DNA of 64,000 bases from Eledone cirrhosa (Eukaryota > Mollusca > Cephalopoda > Octopoda > Eledonidae). Shown here piece by piece: positions 19,753 through 31,800 of this stretch (the first letter of the stretch is position 1; each line of letters begins with the position of its first letter). A program made the position numbers and the translations under genes. The DNA is taken from assembly GCA_964016885.1 (NCBI GenBank), contig OZ024742.1, positions 5,100,957 through 5,164,956 of the forward strand, given 5' to 3'. The notes beneath the pieces were generated by a model. The model searched no databases. It was given only the letters and a program-made list of their open reading frames with translations, and was not told where the DNA came from.

Positions 19753-21967
19753 GGAGAACATGATATGAAGGCTAAAAAACACTTGTGGATAGTGCAGTTT
19801 TAAATCAACATATGAAAAGTGGTTTTAGATTGATGTGTGATATTGGGAAAAATATTTTATTTAGAGAGGGGGTGGGTGGAAAGGATGAAAAAGGGGAGGA
19901 GATGAGAGGGAGAGATGGGTGATAGAGAGAAAGAGATAGTTTTTATAACTGAGAGGAGATATATTGTTTTATATAGAGAGGTTGAAAACCGTTGGAAGAT
20001 AATGTATAAATTAAAAAAATTTGAAAATTAACGAAAGGAGGATATGTGCGAGGAAAAAGTATTTTATTTTGGGAGGGGGGGGGTGGAAAGGATGAAAAAA
20101 AGGGGGAGGAGATGAGAGTGAAGGTGGAGAGGGAGAGATGGGTGATAGAGAGAAAGAGATAGTTTTTATAACTGAGAGAAAGATATATTGTTTTACATAG
20201 AGAGGTTGAGAAACCGTTGGAAGATAATGTATAAATTAAAGGAATTTGAAAATTAACGAAGGGAATTTATGTATGAAGATAGAGAGAAGAAATAATAATT
20301 GTGGATGAATATTCTAACGTCAAAAAAGGGTATGTTGTGGCAATTTCAAAATTAACGAAGAGAAAAATTATTAAGGTTTGTGTGTAGAAGGATTTGAGAA
20401 AAATAATGTGAAGTTAAAGTTTGTATATTGGAGGAATTGATAATATATGCGAATAGAGTTAATATGTATTAAGAATGAGTTCGTTGATGGGGAGAAAAAA
20501 ATAATAAATTAAGGATGAAATTGAGATTAAAAAGATTTATGATAGAGAGAAAAAAATAATGATTGCGGATGACTATTCTAACGTCAAAAAACAGATGTAT
20601 ATGTTATGAATGATTTTACAAGGTGAAGATAGAATGAGGGTAATGAGTAAACAAGTATTATAGAGTGTATAAAGCCCTTTAAAGTATGGTAGGAAGATGG
20701 GTATATTTTAAAGAGGTGTATGTATATGTGCCTTTGAGAAAAGATTCTAAATTGATAAAGAATTGAATATTAACTGTATACTTTGTGAAAAGTTCTATGG
20801 AATTTATGCAGGCAGATAGAAAACAAATCTGTACGTCTATTTATTATATTATAGAATCTAGGTTAGAGATAATATAATAAATAGACGTACAGATTTGTTT
20901 TCTATCTGCCTGCATAAATTCCATAGAACTTTTCCAAAAGTATACAGTTAATATTCAATTCTTTATCAATTTAGAATCTTTTCTCAAAGGCACATATACA
21001 TACACCTCTTTAAAATATACCCATCTTCCTACCATACTTTAAAGGGCTTTATACACTCTATAATACTTGTTTACTCATTACCCTCATTCTATCTTCACCT
21101 TGTAAAATCATTCATAACATATACATCTGTTTTTTGACGTTAGAATAGTCATCCGCAATCATTATTTTTTTCTCTCTATCATAAATCTTTTTAATCTCAA
21201 TTTCATCCTTAATTTATTATTTTTTTCTCCCCATCAACGAACTCATTCTTAATACATATTAACTCTATTCGCATATATTATCAATTCCTCCAATATACAA
21301 ACTTTAACTTCACATTATTTTTCTCAAATCCTTCTACACACAAACCTTAATAATTTTTCTCTTCGTTAATTTTGAAATTGCCACAACATACCCTTTTTTG
21401 ACGTTAGAATATTCATCCACAATTATTATTTCTTCTCTCTATCTTCATACATAAATTCCCTTCGTTAATTTTCAAATTCCTTTAATTTATACATTATCTT
21501 CCAACGGTTTCTCAACCTCTCTATGTAAAACAATATATCTTTCTCTCAGTTATAAAAACTATCTCTTTCTCTCTATCACCCATCTCTCCCTCTCCACCTT
21601 CACTCTCATCTCCTCCCCCTTTTTTCATCCTTTCCACACACCCCTCCCTAAATAAAATACTTTTTCCTCGCACATATCCTCCTTTTGTTAATTTTCAAAT
21701 TTTTTTTAATTTATACATTATCTTCCAACGGTTTTCAACCTCTCTATATAAAACAATATATCTCCTCTCAGTTATAAAAACTATCTCTTTCTCTCTATCA
21801 CCCATCTCTCCCTCTCATCTCCTCCCCTTTTTCATCCTTTCCACCCACCCCCTCTCTAAATAAAATATTTTTCCCAATATCACACATCAATCTAAAACCA
21901 CTTTTCATATGTTGATTTAAAACTGCACTATCCACAAGTGTTTTTTAGCCTTCATATCATGTTCTCC

Positions 21968-22038
21968 TGTTTTATCTGATGAAAACACAAATATTATTGC
22001 ATGATGATGTTTGTTTTTGAAATGCGCATAATAAAATA
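21968..22038 (+). ncRNA. Hammerhead ribozyme, right arm of fold-back B (family 6)
   Basis: Helix I TGTTTTAT (21968-21975) pairs with ATAAAATA (22031-22038), eight pairs with one G-U. The core CTGATGA is at 21976-21982. Helix II starts AAACACAAATA (21983-21993) and pairs with TGTTTGTTTTT (22008-22018), ten of eleven positions, with a 14-nt loop. GAAA is at 22019-22022. Helix III is the perfect palindrome ATGCGCAT (22022-22029), then A22030, giving UA cleavage. This is the most complete example in the window. Confidence 0.8.
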
Positions 22039-22068
22039 CATGGAACTCCTTTAACCATCTTTTGATCT

Positions 22069-22110
<42 letters not shown>

Positions 22111-22257
22111 CAAAAGAATTGTGGTAAGGAACCAGATGGACCATAACGCACCAGAGTGCTCAATACTTAGGGTAGTAGAATGGGAAATAGGAAAAAGTAT
22201 GACCTCGACGGCAGAGCTCAAGCCGTTTCGACGGCTATTTCTGGACTCATATATATA

Positions 22258-22281
22258 TTTTTTTTTTTTTTTTTTTTTTTT
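22258..22281. repeat. Poly(T) tract
   Basis: An uninterrupted T run of just over 20 bases. Confidence 0.9.
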
Positions 22282-22344
22282 CTAAATTTATATATTATGA
22301 AATACTGTTGGCTTCTGGCTCACATTAATTTCTCTATGTCGGAC

Positions 22345-22492
22345 ATGCTTTCAAGCATAGTTACGTCCTTTTACGATCTGAGTTCAAATCCCGCCGAGGT
22401 TAACTTTGCCTTTCATCCTTACGGGGTCGATAAAATAAAGTACCAGTAATGTACTGGATAATTGCTGGCCTTGTGCCAAAAGTAGAAACAAT
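22345..22492 (+). mobile_element. SINE copy (head degraded)
   Basis: Contains acatgctttcaagcatagtta, the B box gagttcaaatccc, gttaactttgcctttcatcc, ggggtcgataaaataaagta and gccttgtgccaaaagtagaa. The 5' tRNA-like portion is diverged or replaced. Confidence 0.88.
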
Positions 22493-22530
22493 TAATTTCT
22501 CTATTTTCATTTATATATATATATATATGT

Positions 22531-22885
<355 letters not shown>

Positions 22886-22889
22886 ACAT

Positions 22890-23100
22890 ATAGCACTACT
22901 TTCAAAATAGCTGTGAAAACGCGTAGCTTTGGATTTAGTGTGTTTCACCCTCGAACATAAGATCATGATTTCGATTCCCAACGATGTGCCGTGTCCTTGA
23001 ACAAGAGACTTTATTTTAGGCACCTCTAGTCCACTCAGTTGTAAATGTAAATTAGATATCCAGCCATGTCACAGTCACGTCGTGACATGCTGAAACTTCG
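22890..23100 (+). mobile_element. tRNA-derived SINE-like repeat, different family
   Basis: The B-box-like gatttcgattccca is followed by gatgtgccgtgtccttgaaca, agagactttatttt and ctagtccactcagttgtaaatg. This body matches a widespread SINE layout (tRNA-like head, 'tgtccttgagcaagacactttat', 'ccactcagctgtaaatg'). The head is degraded. Family placement is from memory. Confidence 0.6.
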
Positions 23101-23277
23101 TTGAGAGTACACGTATGTAATAGTTTCACTCTACATCCATTATATTTGCTTATTATTAACCGATTTTTTATTTTCTTTTGTTTCAGAACAGCTAGCCAAT
23201 GCTGTTATTGTAATAACAGAACAACTAGCCAATGCTGTTATTGTAATAATTCACAATCACTGACTCTATTGGAAAAG

Positions 23278-24631
23278 ATGGAACGCCGCAAATGTGTAAA
23301 TGATGCCAACCGATTTTGTTATATTTGCGGACTCTTCACTCCAGAAAGCATTAAGAAACCTATCACCAAAGCAGTTCGATTAAACTACAAAGCCTACTTT
23401 AAAATCCCATTAGGAGACCAAGACAAGAAATAGGCGCCTCATATAGTGTGTAGATCGTGTGTCAATCACCTGAGTGAATGGATTATTGGAAAGCGAAGCT
23501 CGGGTTTGTCTTTTGCCATACCAATGTTGTGGCGAGAACCCGGAAACTATAATAATGACTGCTACTTCTGCCTTACAAACATCAAAGGAATAACTGTCAA
23601 GACACGAACTATAATACAATACCCCAATATCCCTTCAGCAATCCGACAAGTAATACACAGTGAAGAATTAGTGGTTCCAATTTCACCTGTTGAACACGAG
23701 CTAAGCACGGATTCTGATTCCAATTGCAGCTCTATGGATGATGACTCTCAAGACGAACTAGAGCCAATTGAACCTACACCATTTAACCAGAGAGCTCTTC
23801 ATGATCTTATTAGGGACCTAGATTTGTCTAAAGAAAAGGCAGAGGTACTGGAATCAAGACTCAAGCAACGTAACCTGTTGGAACCCGGCGTCCGCATCAC
23901 AACTGCTCGTCATCGGCCTGAACTAGTTTCTGCATTTTTCAAAATGAAAAATAACCTTTGCTATTGTCATGATGCAGAGTATCTCATTGCAACAACTCTG
24001 CATATCTGATTCTTACAAATCAGATGATTGGAGGCTTTTCATTGATTCAGGCAAAAATGCTCTAAAAGCCGTCCTCCTACATATTGGAAATCAGCTTCCC
24101 TCTGTACCAACTGCTCATGCAACAAATATGGCTGAAAATAATGAAACAATGAAAAGTTTGCTTTCCTTTATTGAGTACCAAAAGCACCAGGGTAAAATAC
24201 GTGGGGATCTCAAAGTAATTAATCTTATTCTAGGTCTTCAGACTGGTTACACAATGTATATGTGCTTTCTGTGTTTGTGGAATAGTAGAGCAGATGCGGA
24301 GCACTACTTAAAAGAAAATTGGCCAGCAAGACAAAAGAATGGCACAGGAAGGTTCAACTGCCTGTACAAACCACTACTAGAGTCCGAAAAAGTATTCCTG
24401 CCTCCATTATATCTCAAATTAGGCTTGGCAAAAAATTTCAATGTGTTTCAATACTTGTGTGAGAAGTTGGCTGGTGTGGTATCTGAAGCAAAGTTAAAAG
24501 CGGGGGGTTTTAATTGTACTCAGATCTGCATGCTGGTTAATGATAGTGAGTTTGCTAAAACACTAAACCCTTTCGAGATTGCTGCATGGAAATCATTCGT
24601 TGGGAGACTACTGCTGGACACTGCAATGTGA
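23278..24631 (+). pseudogene. Broken copy of an uncharacterised multicopy protein family (CYICG / FAIPMLWREPGN)
   Basis: From MERRKCVNDANRFCYICG the frame has a zinc-binding-like N-terminus (CYICG...VCRSCV) and AFAIPMLWREPGN-like and DCYFCL words. Next come an acidic linker (TDSDSNCSSMDDDSQDE) and, in another frame, SDDWRLFIDSGKNALKAVLLH, GDLKVINLILGLQTGYTMYMCFLCLWNSRA and LPPLYLKLGLAKNF. Similar proteins occur in many copies in arthropod and mollusc genomes and are left as 'uncharacterized'; I recall the family but not a function. Lesions: TAG at 23431-23433, where Trp (TGG) would fit the W/APH motif, and a frameshift near 23970. Amplification and decay suggest transposon association (inference). 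No terminal repeats were found. Confidence 0.75.
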
Positions 24632-25185
24632 GGCCAACCCGCAGAACAAGCGTAGAAGCAAAATCAGGAAAAGGTTTTAGGACTCCTTTCATTTTTCTCA
24701 ATATATGAAGTATTGTTAAAACCAATAAAGCAAAATAAATTACTAGTTAGTATATATACATACCTCACCATATGTTAAAAAAGGGATAGAAATGACTGTA
24801 CACAGAACATATTTCCCATCCAATATACATAAATCCTGGTCCGATAGCAAAATATTAATGTCAAAACTGAATTCAGCACTAGAAAATTAGTAAGAAGCAC
24901 ATATTCATATGTAAGAACCATTTTGGCTGTTGACCAGTGTAATCATTTAAATATTTGTAGCACAGATTTTGATAGTTTAAAGGTTGTGTGCTTGTTTTAA
25001 ACTATTGTTCTTGTAAAGAAGAGATGATGTATTAAAATATCGCCTCACTTTCACCTACAAATTCATAAAAAAATTTAAACACTAGAGCTGTACTGCTTCT
25101 AAGAGATAGATAGATGAGTCATGGGATTGTATCATACCAACTGGTTCATGAATTTTGGTTTAAATCTTGCAAACCTGCCCGCAAG
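24632..25185. other. No gene recognised
   Basis: AT-rich sequence after the broken reading frame. No SINE boxes, terminal repeats or coding motifs were seen. Confidence 0.45.
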
Positions 25186-25795
25186 CCAAAATTAGCATTA
25201 GATACGTAAACGAAGTGGTTGACATTTTCAAAACAGCATGAGCATTGGGATGAAGACGAATGGGATCAAGTTATGTTCTCCGATGAATCAACACTGCAGC
25301 AGTTTATAGCACGCAAAAAGGCCTCATGGAAAAGGATATGATGAAAAATATACGGTACAAAAAAATGAAACAGCCACCCAGTCAGATGAATAGATTATCT
25401 GTGGCGACTTTTCTCTGGTACAATTATGAATAGCCGAAAGTACCTGGAATTGTTGAAGGACAAACTGGGGGTATATAGACATGCACATACATTGATGCAT
25501 CATATTCACTTGTTACAGAGCAAAGATTGTACATGAATACATTTGAAAGGTTATTGTCACAACCCTAGAGTGGCCTGAAATTATCCCTGAGCTCAATACC
25601 ATTGGAAATTTGTATGAAGACAAGCAGAATAAGACTACTGATAAACAACCATCGGGAAGAAAAGTCTTGGTGGGGGTTATTAAAGACGTATGAATGAATG
25701 AACTTTCACAAGAATGTTACCAGGTTCTTATATTCAACATGCCTCGAGGTATTCAAGTGGTCATCAGAGCAAAATGTGGTCATACAAAATATTAG
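25186..25795 (+). pseudogene. Tc1-like (Tc1/mariner) transposase relic
   Basis: Cut-and-paste transposase remnants are spread over shifting frames: HWDEDEWDQVMFSDESTLQQF (about 25240-25305, around the second catalytic Asp of the DDE triad), then WPEIIPELNTIGNLYEDK (about 25570-25625, matching WPxxSPDLNPIENLW, third catalytic region with D to E/other drift), and near the end ECYQVLIFNMPRGIQVVIRAKCGHTKY-stop (about 25712-25795, the usual Tc1 C-terminus). Frames are broken by indels and stops, so it is inactive. Terminal inverted repeats were not identified. Confidence 0.87.
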
Positions 25796-26435
25796 TTTAT
25801 AGCGACATTAATGTCTGAATACATATATTCAATACAGTTGATGCTTTAAAATGAGTATTAAGTTCTATTTTCATTTAATAACATGTTACTTTTATGTTTG
25901 TTAAAGATTGTAAGGTTGTCTTAAACATTTGGCCAGACATTGAAAATAATTCATATTCCAAATAAATCTTACCTTGAAAATGACAGAACCACATGAAGAT
26001 GAACTGGTATGGGAAACTTCTCCACATAATCTCGAAAGACTAGCTGACATTATTAGTGGATCATCTGTAAACAAAGATGAGGCGCTTTATGACGTCATAG
26101 CTCGTAGCCGGAAATAGTAGATGTTCGCAGTTTATACATATAACGTCGTATAAGAAAACAGTGTTGTGAAATTAGCACTCCGAATTTATTCCAATAAACA
26201 AACAAATTCTATATTTTCTGTTGAATAATTTGTCTTAGCTATGCTGCCAAGGAAAACAGGCAACGATATCTACTGAATCAGCCAGCTTACTTCATGGACA
26301 TTGTTTACTAAAGTACGACAACCTCATCTCAATTTGACGGAAGACGAGTGACAGCCTGGGGGCCGAGGATACCGGCAATCTTAACGGCAATAATCACGAA
26401 AAAGAATCTACCCGTAAAAAATTGGTAATTAGCCG
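25796..26435. other. No gene recognised
   Basis: Sequence after the Tc1 relic without long reading frames or recognisable repeat signatures. Confidence 0.4.
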
Positions 26436-26439
26436 TTTT

Positions 26440-26575
26440 CCGTTCATTTGAGTTCAAAACTTGCCATGGTTGACTTTGGTCTCATATTTCACAGGACTAT
26501 AAAACAGGGTAAATTATCAGAATCGGTAGAGTGTCAGCCCAAATGCTTTGTGATATATGTTTGAGATGCTTAAGT
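26440..26575 (+). mobile_element. Very degenerate SINE fragments
   Basis: tttgagttcaaaacttgccatgg, ttgactttggtctcat and aggactataaaacaggg parallel the SINE B box and core. Then tcagaatcggtagagtgtcag and aaatgctttgtgat parallel a second SINE head. Many substitutions. Confidence 0.5.
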
Positions 26576-26611
26576 TAGGATCGACCAGGAAATTGTAGGA
26601 AATTTGTCTGT

Positions 26612-26815
26612 ATCTGGCTGGCGTAGGCGGAGGCATGACATGAGTCATTAAGAATTTTGCTTGCCATTCATGAAACCCTGGGTTCGATCTCACTACATGG
26701 CATCTTAGGCAAGTGTTTTAACCACATCCTCGAGTTGACACATGTCATGTGAGCGAAATTGGGTAGCAGAATCCCGTGGAATAGATTGTATCTGTAATTT
26801 AATAGTGCAGCCTAC
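26612..26815 (+). mobile_element. tRNA-derived SINE relic of the second cephalopod type
   Basis: A tRNA-like stretch (ctggctggcgtaggcgg ... gaaaccctgggttcgatctcac) contains a near-perfect B box, gggttcgatctca. The body follows with catggcatcttaggcaagtg, ttttaaccacatcctcgag and agcagaatcccgtggaa. This fits cephalopod OR-type SINEs with a 'ggcaccttgggcaagtgtcttct' body, which I know from memory only. Confidence 0.6.
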
Positions 26816-27342
26816 TCACATTGTGCCACACTGCTTCGGATTAGGAATTACGTTAAAGCTATACATGTTTAAAGAATACTCAGCCACTTTCGTGGTAATT
26901 TTTGAGTTGGATGTTCAGTTGGTGATGCAACTGAATGCTAACCCAATTCGAATTCATTATCCTTTCTTTCACAAGATGAGCCGTGTAAACAAGACCAGAC
27001 AAATGGTGACAAAAAACCACCTTTCTCTTCTCCTACATAGTATTTGTCATATCAACTCCCTCGAATTGATGGCGCTAAAAGATTGGGAACTTTAAGCCGT
27101 TCGTTATGTTATTTCTAATAATAGACACTGCCTATCATTTTGAAAATAACCAAGAAGTGAATTTCTAATGTAATTAACGTTCTCGATACTAAAATAGTGC
27201 TTTGAACATAAATTACATAAAATTATGATGAAAAGCTTTTAGATAAATATAGATTGTAAAATAGACAACTTTGTATAGTAAATACAGAAGCAGGTAAAAA
27301 GGGAAGTAGATCCGGTTGGTTTTGAACGCAGAAATACAAGGA

Positions 27343-27343
<1 letters not shown>
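26816..27343. other. No gene recognised
   Basis: A 117-codon frame starting at 26742 overlaps the SINE relic and shows no motifs, so it is not called as a gene. Nothing else was recognised before the (TA)n tract at about 27344-27400. Confidence 0.45.
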
Positions 27344-27407
<64 letters not shown>

Positions 27408-27516
27408 GAGGAATTCCAACTTTGTCTGATTTACTCGTTTTATTTACAATCCTTTAAAATTTATAATGGTATTATAATGAAATAGTATGATAGAATATTA
27501 AATTCTAAGTGTTAAT

Positions 27517-27555
27517 TGAACAAGTACTTTCATGCTTTCGCAATCTTCAGGTTCA
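27517..27555 (-). ncRNA. Minimal hammerhead ribozyme, left arm of fold-back C (family 7)
   Basis: Mirror copy of 27634-27672 on the minus strand, 39 nt, with identical core and helices. Confidence 0.65.
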
Positions 27556-27633
27556 TAATATGTGGTGACAGTCAAGTTTGCAATTTTCAACAAGACAGTT
27601 GAAAATTGCAAACTTGACTGTCACCACATATTA

Positions 27634-27672
27634 TGAACCTGAAGATTGCGAAAGCATGAAAGTACTTGTTCA
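27634..27672 (+). ncRNA. Minimal hammerhead ribozyme, right arm of fold-back C (family 7)
   Basis: Helix I TGAAC (27634-27638) pairs with GTTCA (27668-27672). The core CTGAAGA is at 27639-27645. Helix II is TGC/GCA closed by a GAAA tetraloop, with a U-U at its base. GAAA is at 27658-27661. Helix III is the palindrome AGTACT (27661-27666), then U27667, giving a UU cleavage site. At 39 nt it is near the smallest possible hammerhead and may work only as a dimer. Confidence 0.67.
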
Positions 27673-27824
27673 ATTAACACTTAGAATTTAATATTCTATC
27701 ATACTATTTCATTATAATACCATTATAAATTTTAAAGGATTGTAATTAAAACGAGTAAATCAGACAAAGTTGGAATTCCTCTTATTAACATAATCTTCTA
27801 TACACAATCATACACACCCGTGTA

Positions 27825-27874
<50 letters not shown>

Positions 27875-28026
27875 TGAAGTATTTCCGTCGGAAAGGTAAA
27901 GGAAAAAAGAGTGCTCATATGTAAATGTGTATGAATCTGTAGTTTTGTGTGTATGTATATATAGAGAGCGAGAGGGAGAGAGAGAGAGACATATAGATGG
28001 ACATATACAGATAGATATATGCAGAT

Positions 28027-28078
28027 TCGAATGAAACAGTTCTAGTACTGTATAAGTCATTTTTATATTAAACTTGAT
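28027..28078 (+). repeat. Truncated right end of a fold-back A family copy
   Basis: gaatgaaacagttctagtactgta followed by tcatttttatattaaact parallels the last 50 bp of fold-back A (19470-19515). It keeps the 3' half of the family 5 hammerhead (GAAA, ACAG/CTGT, UA) but lacks CTGATGA, so it cannot fold alone. It shows that the family has more than one copy. Confidence 0.65.
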
Positions 28079-28898
28079 ATAAATACAGTGTGCCCCGATA
28101 TTCGCGGAACGTTCCTTAGAACCTAACTAATAATTGTTCGTAGAAACCATCGCGGAATCGTAAATATATTTTTATATCGATTATTTCGTTGCTTTTTTTC
28201 GTGATAATATTTTTTTTTTTTCAGACATTTTACACTAAATTATTAACAGTAATGAAGGACTACGAAACAGCAATGTACCGGAGGGTTTTGAAAAATACTT
28301 CCCTGGAGCTAACAAGACCCCGCCACGAAAAGAAGCCCGACCCAGTGGTACCAAACAAAAAGCTATGCTTAATCTCTCTCGCTCCCTCACACATTTACAT
28401 GAGGTCATATAATTCAGCATTGTGTCTCTTACTAAATGTTAAAAGAAAGGCAAGCTTTTAACTGACAAATAATTAGATACATAGATACGATGCGTCGCCC
28501 TAATGTCATGTTTCTGTATGGCTGATGTCTGAACTTTATAAGTAGAACATACCCACACCCAATAAGGGAGATAAACAAATTGTTAGATTATAGAGTAGCC
28601 TCACTTGCAATTAAGATCTTATTTTTTGCAGTTTTTTCATACATAATTGATATGGATGTCTGTTTTTTGTGTGTGTGTATGTATGCATATATATAGAGAG
28701 AGTGAGTGAGTGAGATAGATGGGTAGATGGACAAGGCGGTCTCTCAAAGGTTTCCCGGTTGTTGTAATGATAGGGAACCCAATTCTATCATGAAAAACCT
28801 AAAAAGAAAGCAACTGGTTCAGGAGTAAAATGTGCTTGCTGACATATGTTTAAGATCGAGGCACACTAACCGTTGAACCATTACCATCACATACTGAA
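28079..28898. other. No gene recognised; junction to the satellite
   Basis: A 90-codon frame at 28189-28461 has no recognisable motif. Short TATG/GAGT microsatellite patches occur at about 28665-28720. The satellite begins after cattaccatcacatactgaac near 28899, with no target-site duplication or element end visible at the junction. Confidence 0.45.
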
Positions 28899-31800
28899 CC
28901 TACACTACAACACTACAACACACTACACCACTACCAGACACTACACCACTACCACACACTAGACCACTACCAGACACTACACCACTACCAGACACTACAC
29001 CACTACAACACACTACACCACTACCACACAATACAACACTACCACACACTACACCACTACCAGACACTACACCACTACCAGACACTACACCACTACAACA
29101 CACTACACCACTACCAGACACTACACCACTACAACACACTACACCACTACCAGACACTACACCATTACCACACACTACACCACTACCAGACACTACACCA
29201 CTACCAGACACTACACCACTACCACACACTACACCACTACCAGACACTACACCACTACCAGACACTACACCACTACAACACACTACACAACTACCAGACA
29301 CTACACCACTACCAGACACTACACCACTGTCACACACTCCACCACTACAACACACTACACCACTACCAGACACTACACCACTACCAGACACTACACCACT
29401 ACAACACACTACACCACTACCAGACACTACACCACTGCCAGACACTACCCCACTACCAGACACTACAACACTGACAGACACTACACCACTACCACACACT
29501 ACACCACTACCACACACTACACCACTACCAGATACTACACCACTACCAGACATTACACCACTACCAGACACTACACCACTACAACACACTACACCACTAC
29601 CAGACACTACACCACTACCACACACTACACCACTACCAGACACTACACCACTACCAGACACTACACCACTACAACACACTACACCACTACCAGACACTAC
29701 ACCACTGCCAGACACTACCCCACTACCAGACACTACAACACTGACAGACACTACACCACTACCATACACTACACCACTACCACACACTACACCACTACAA
29801 GATACTACACCACTACCAGACATTACACCACTACCAGACACTACACCACTACAACACACTACACCACTACCAGACACTACACCACTACCAGACACTACAC
29901 CACTACCAGACACTACACCACTGCTAGACACAACACCACTACAACACACTACACCACTACCAGACACTACACCACTACCAGACACTACACTACTACCAGA
30001 CACTACCCCACTACAAAACACTACGCCACTACAACACACTACACCACTGCTAGACACTACACCACTACCACACACTACACCACTACCAGACACTACACCA
30101 CTACCAGACACTACACCACTACCACACACTACACCACTACCAGACACTACACCACTACCACACACTTCACCACTACCAGACACTACACCACTACCACACA
30201 CTACACCACTACCAGACACTACACCACTACCAGACACTACACCACTACCAGACACTACACCACTACCAGACACTACACCACTACAACACTCTACACCACT
30301 ACCAGACACTACACCACTACCAGACACTACACCACTTCCACACACTACACCACTACCACACACTACACTACTACCAGACACTACACCACTACAACACACT
30401 ACACCACTACCAGACGCTACACCACTACCAGACACTACACCACTACCACACACTACACCATTACCAGACACTACACCACTACCAGACACTACACCACTAC
30501 CAGACACTACACCACTTCCACACACTACACCACTACCACACACTACACAACTACCAGACACTACACCACTACAACACACTACACCACTACCAGACACTAC
30601 ACCACTACCAGACACTACACCACTACAACACACTACACCACTACCAGACACTACACCACTACCACACACTGCACCACTACCAGACACTACACCACTACCA
30701 GACACTACACCACTACAACACACTACACCACTACCAGACACTACACCACTACCGGACACTACACCACTACCACACACTACACCACAACCAGACACTACAA
30801 CACTACCAGGCACTACACTACTATCAGACACTACACCACTACCAGACACTACACCACTACAACACACTACACCACTACCAGACACTACACCACTACAACA
30901 CACTACACCACTACTAAACACTACACCACTACCAGACACTACACCACTACCAGACACTACACCATTACCACACACTACACCACTACCAGACACTACACCA
31001 CTACCACACACAACACCACTACCACACACTACACCACTACCAGACACTGCACCACTACCACACACTACACCACTACCAGACACTACACCACTACAACACA
31101 CTACACCAGTACCAGACACTACACCACTACCAGACACTATACCACTGCCACACACTACACCACTACCAGACACAACACCACTACCAGACACTACACCACT
31201 ACAACACACTACACCACTACCAGACAATACACCACTACAACACATCACACCACTACCAGACACGACCCCACTACCAGACACTACACCACTACAACACATC
31301 ACACCACTACCAGACACTACCCCACTACCAGACAATACACCACTACCACACACTCCACCACTACCTGACACTACACCACTACCACACACTACACCACTAC
31401 CACACACTACACCACTACCAGACACTACACCACTACCACACACTACACCACTACCAGATACTAAACCACTACCACACACTACACCACTACCAGATACTAC
31501 ACCACTACCACACACTACACCAATAACACCAATACCAGACACTACACCTCTACCACACACTACACCACTACCAGACACTACACCACTACCACACACTACA
31601 CCACTACCACACACTACACCACTACCAGACACTAAACCACTACCAGACACTACACAATACCAGACACTACACCACTACCACACACTACACCACTACCACA
31701 CACTGCAACACTACCAGACACTACACCAGTCCCACACACTACACCACTACCAGACGCTACACCACTACCAGACACTACACCACTACAACACACTACACCA

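Larger units (their letters stand above)
19644..22076. mobile_element. Fold-back element B (1.2-kb inverted arms, 16-bp centre)
   Basis: Left arm 19644-20852 and right arm 20869-22076 are near-perfect reverse complements, 1,209 and 1,208 bp, with only 16 bp between. Single-stranded it would be a hairpin of about 1.2 kb. Each arm also holds a direct duplication of roughly 200 bp (about 19860-20035 and 20068-20262, sharing gagagatgggtgatagagag and accgttggaagataatgta). The arms encode no protein. Each carries a hammerhead near its outer end. The right end runs into (TA)n at 22074-22109. Confidence 0.9.
27401..27788. mobile_element. Fold-back element C (191-bp inverted arms, 6-bp centre)
   Basis: The arms 27401-27591 and 27598-27788 are almost exact reverse complements separated by aagaca. 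A (TA)n tract touches the left end and another lies about 40 bp to the right (27829-27871). Each arm contains a very small hammerhead. No coding capacity. The layout matches fold-backs A and B in miniature. Confidence 0.9.

Noticed and set aside
26742..27095. 117-codon frame as a host gene
   Set aside because: It overlaps a SINE relic and shows no motif, splice context or conserved domain that I could recognise.
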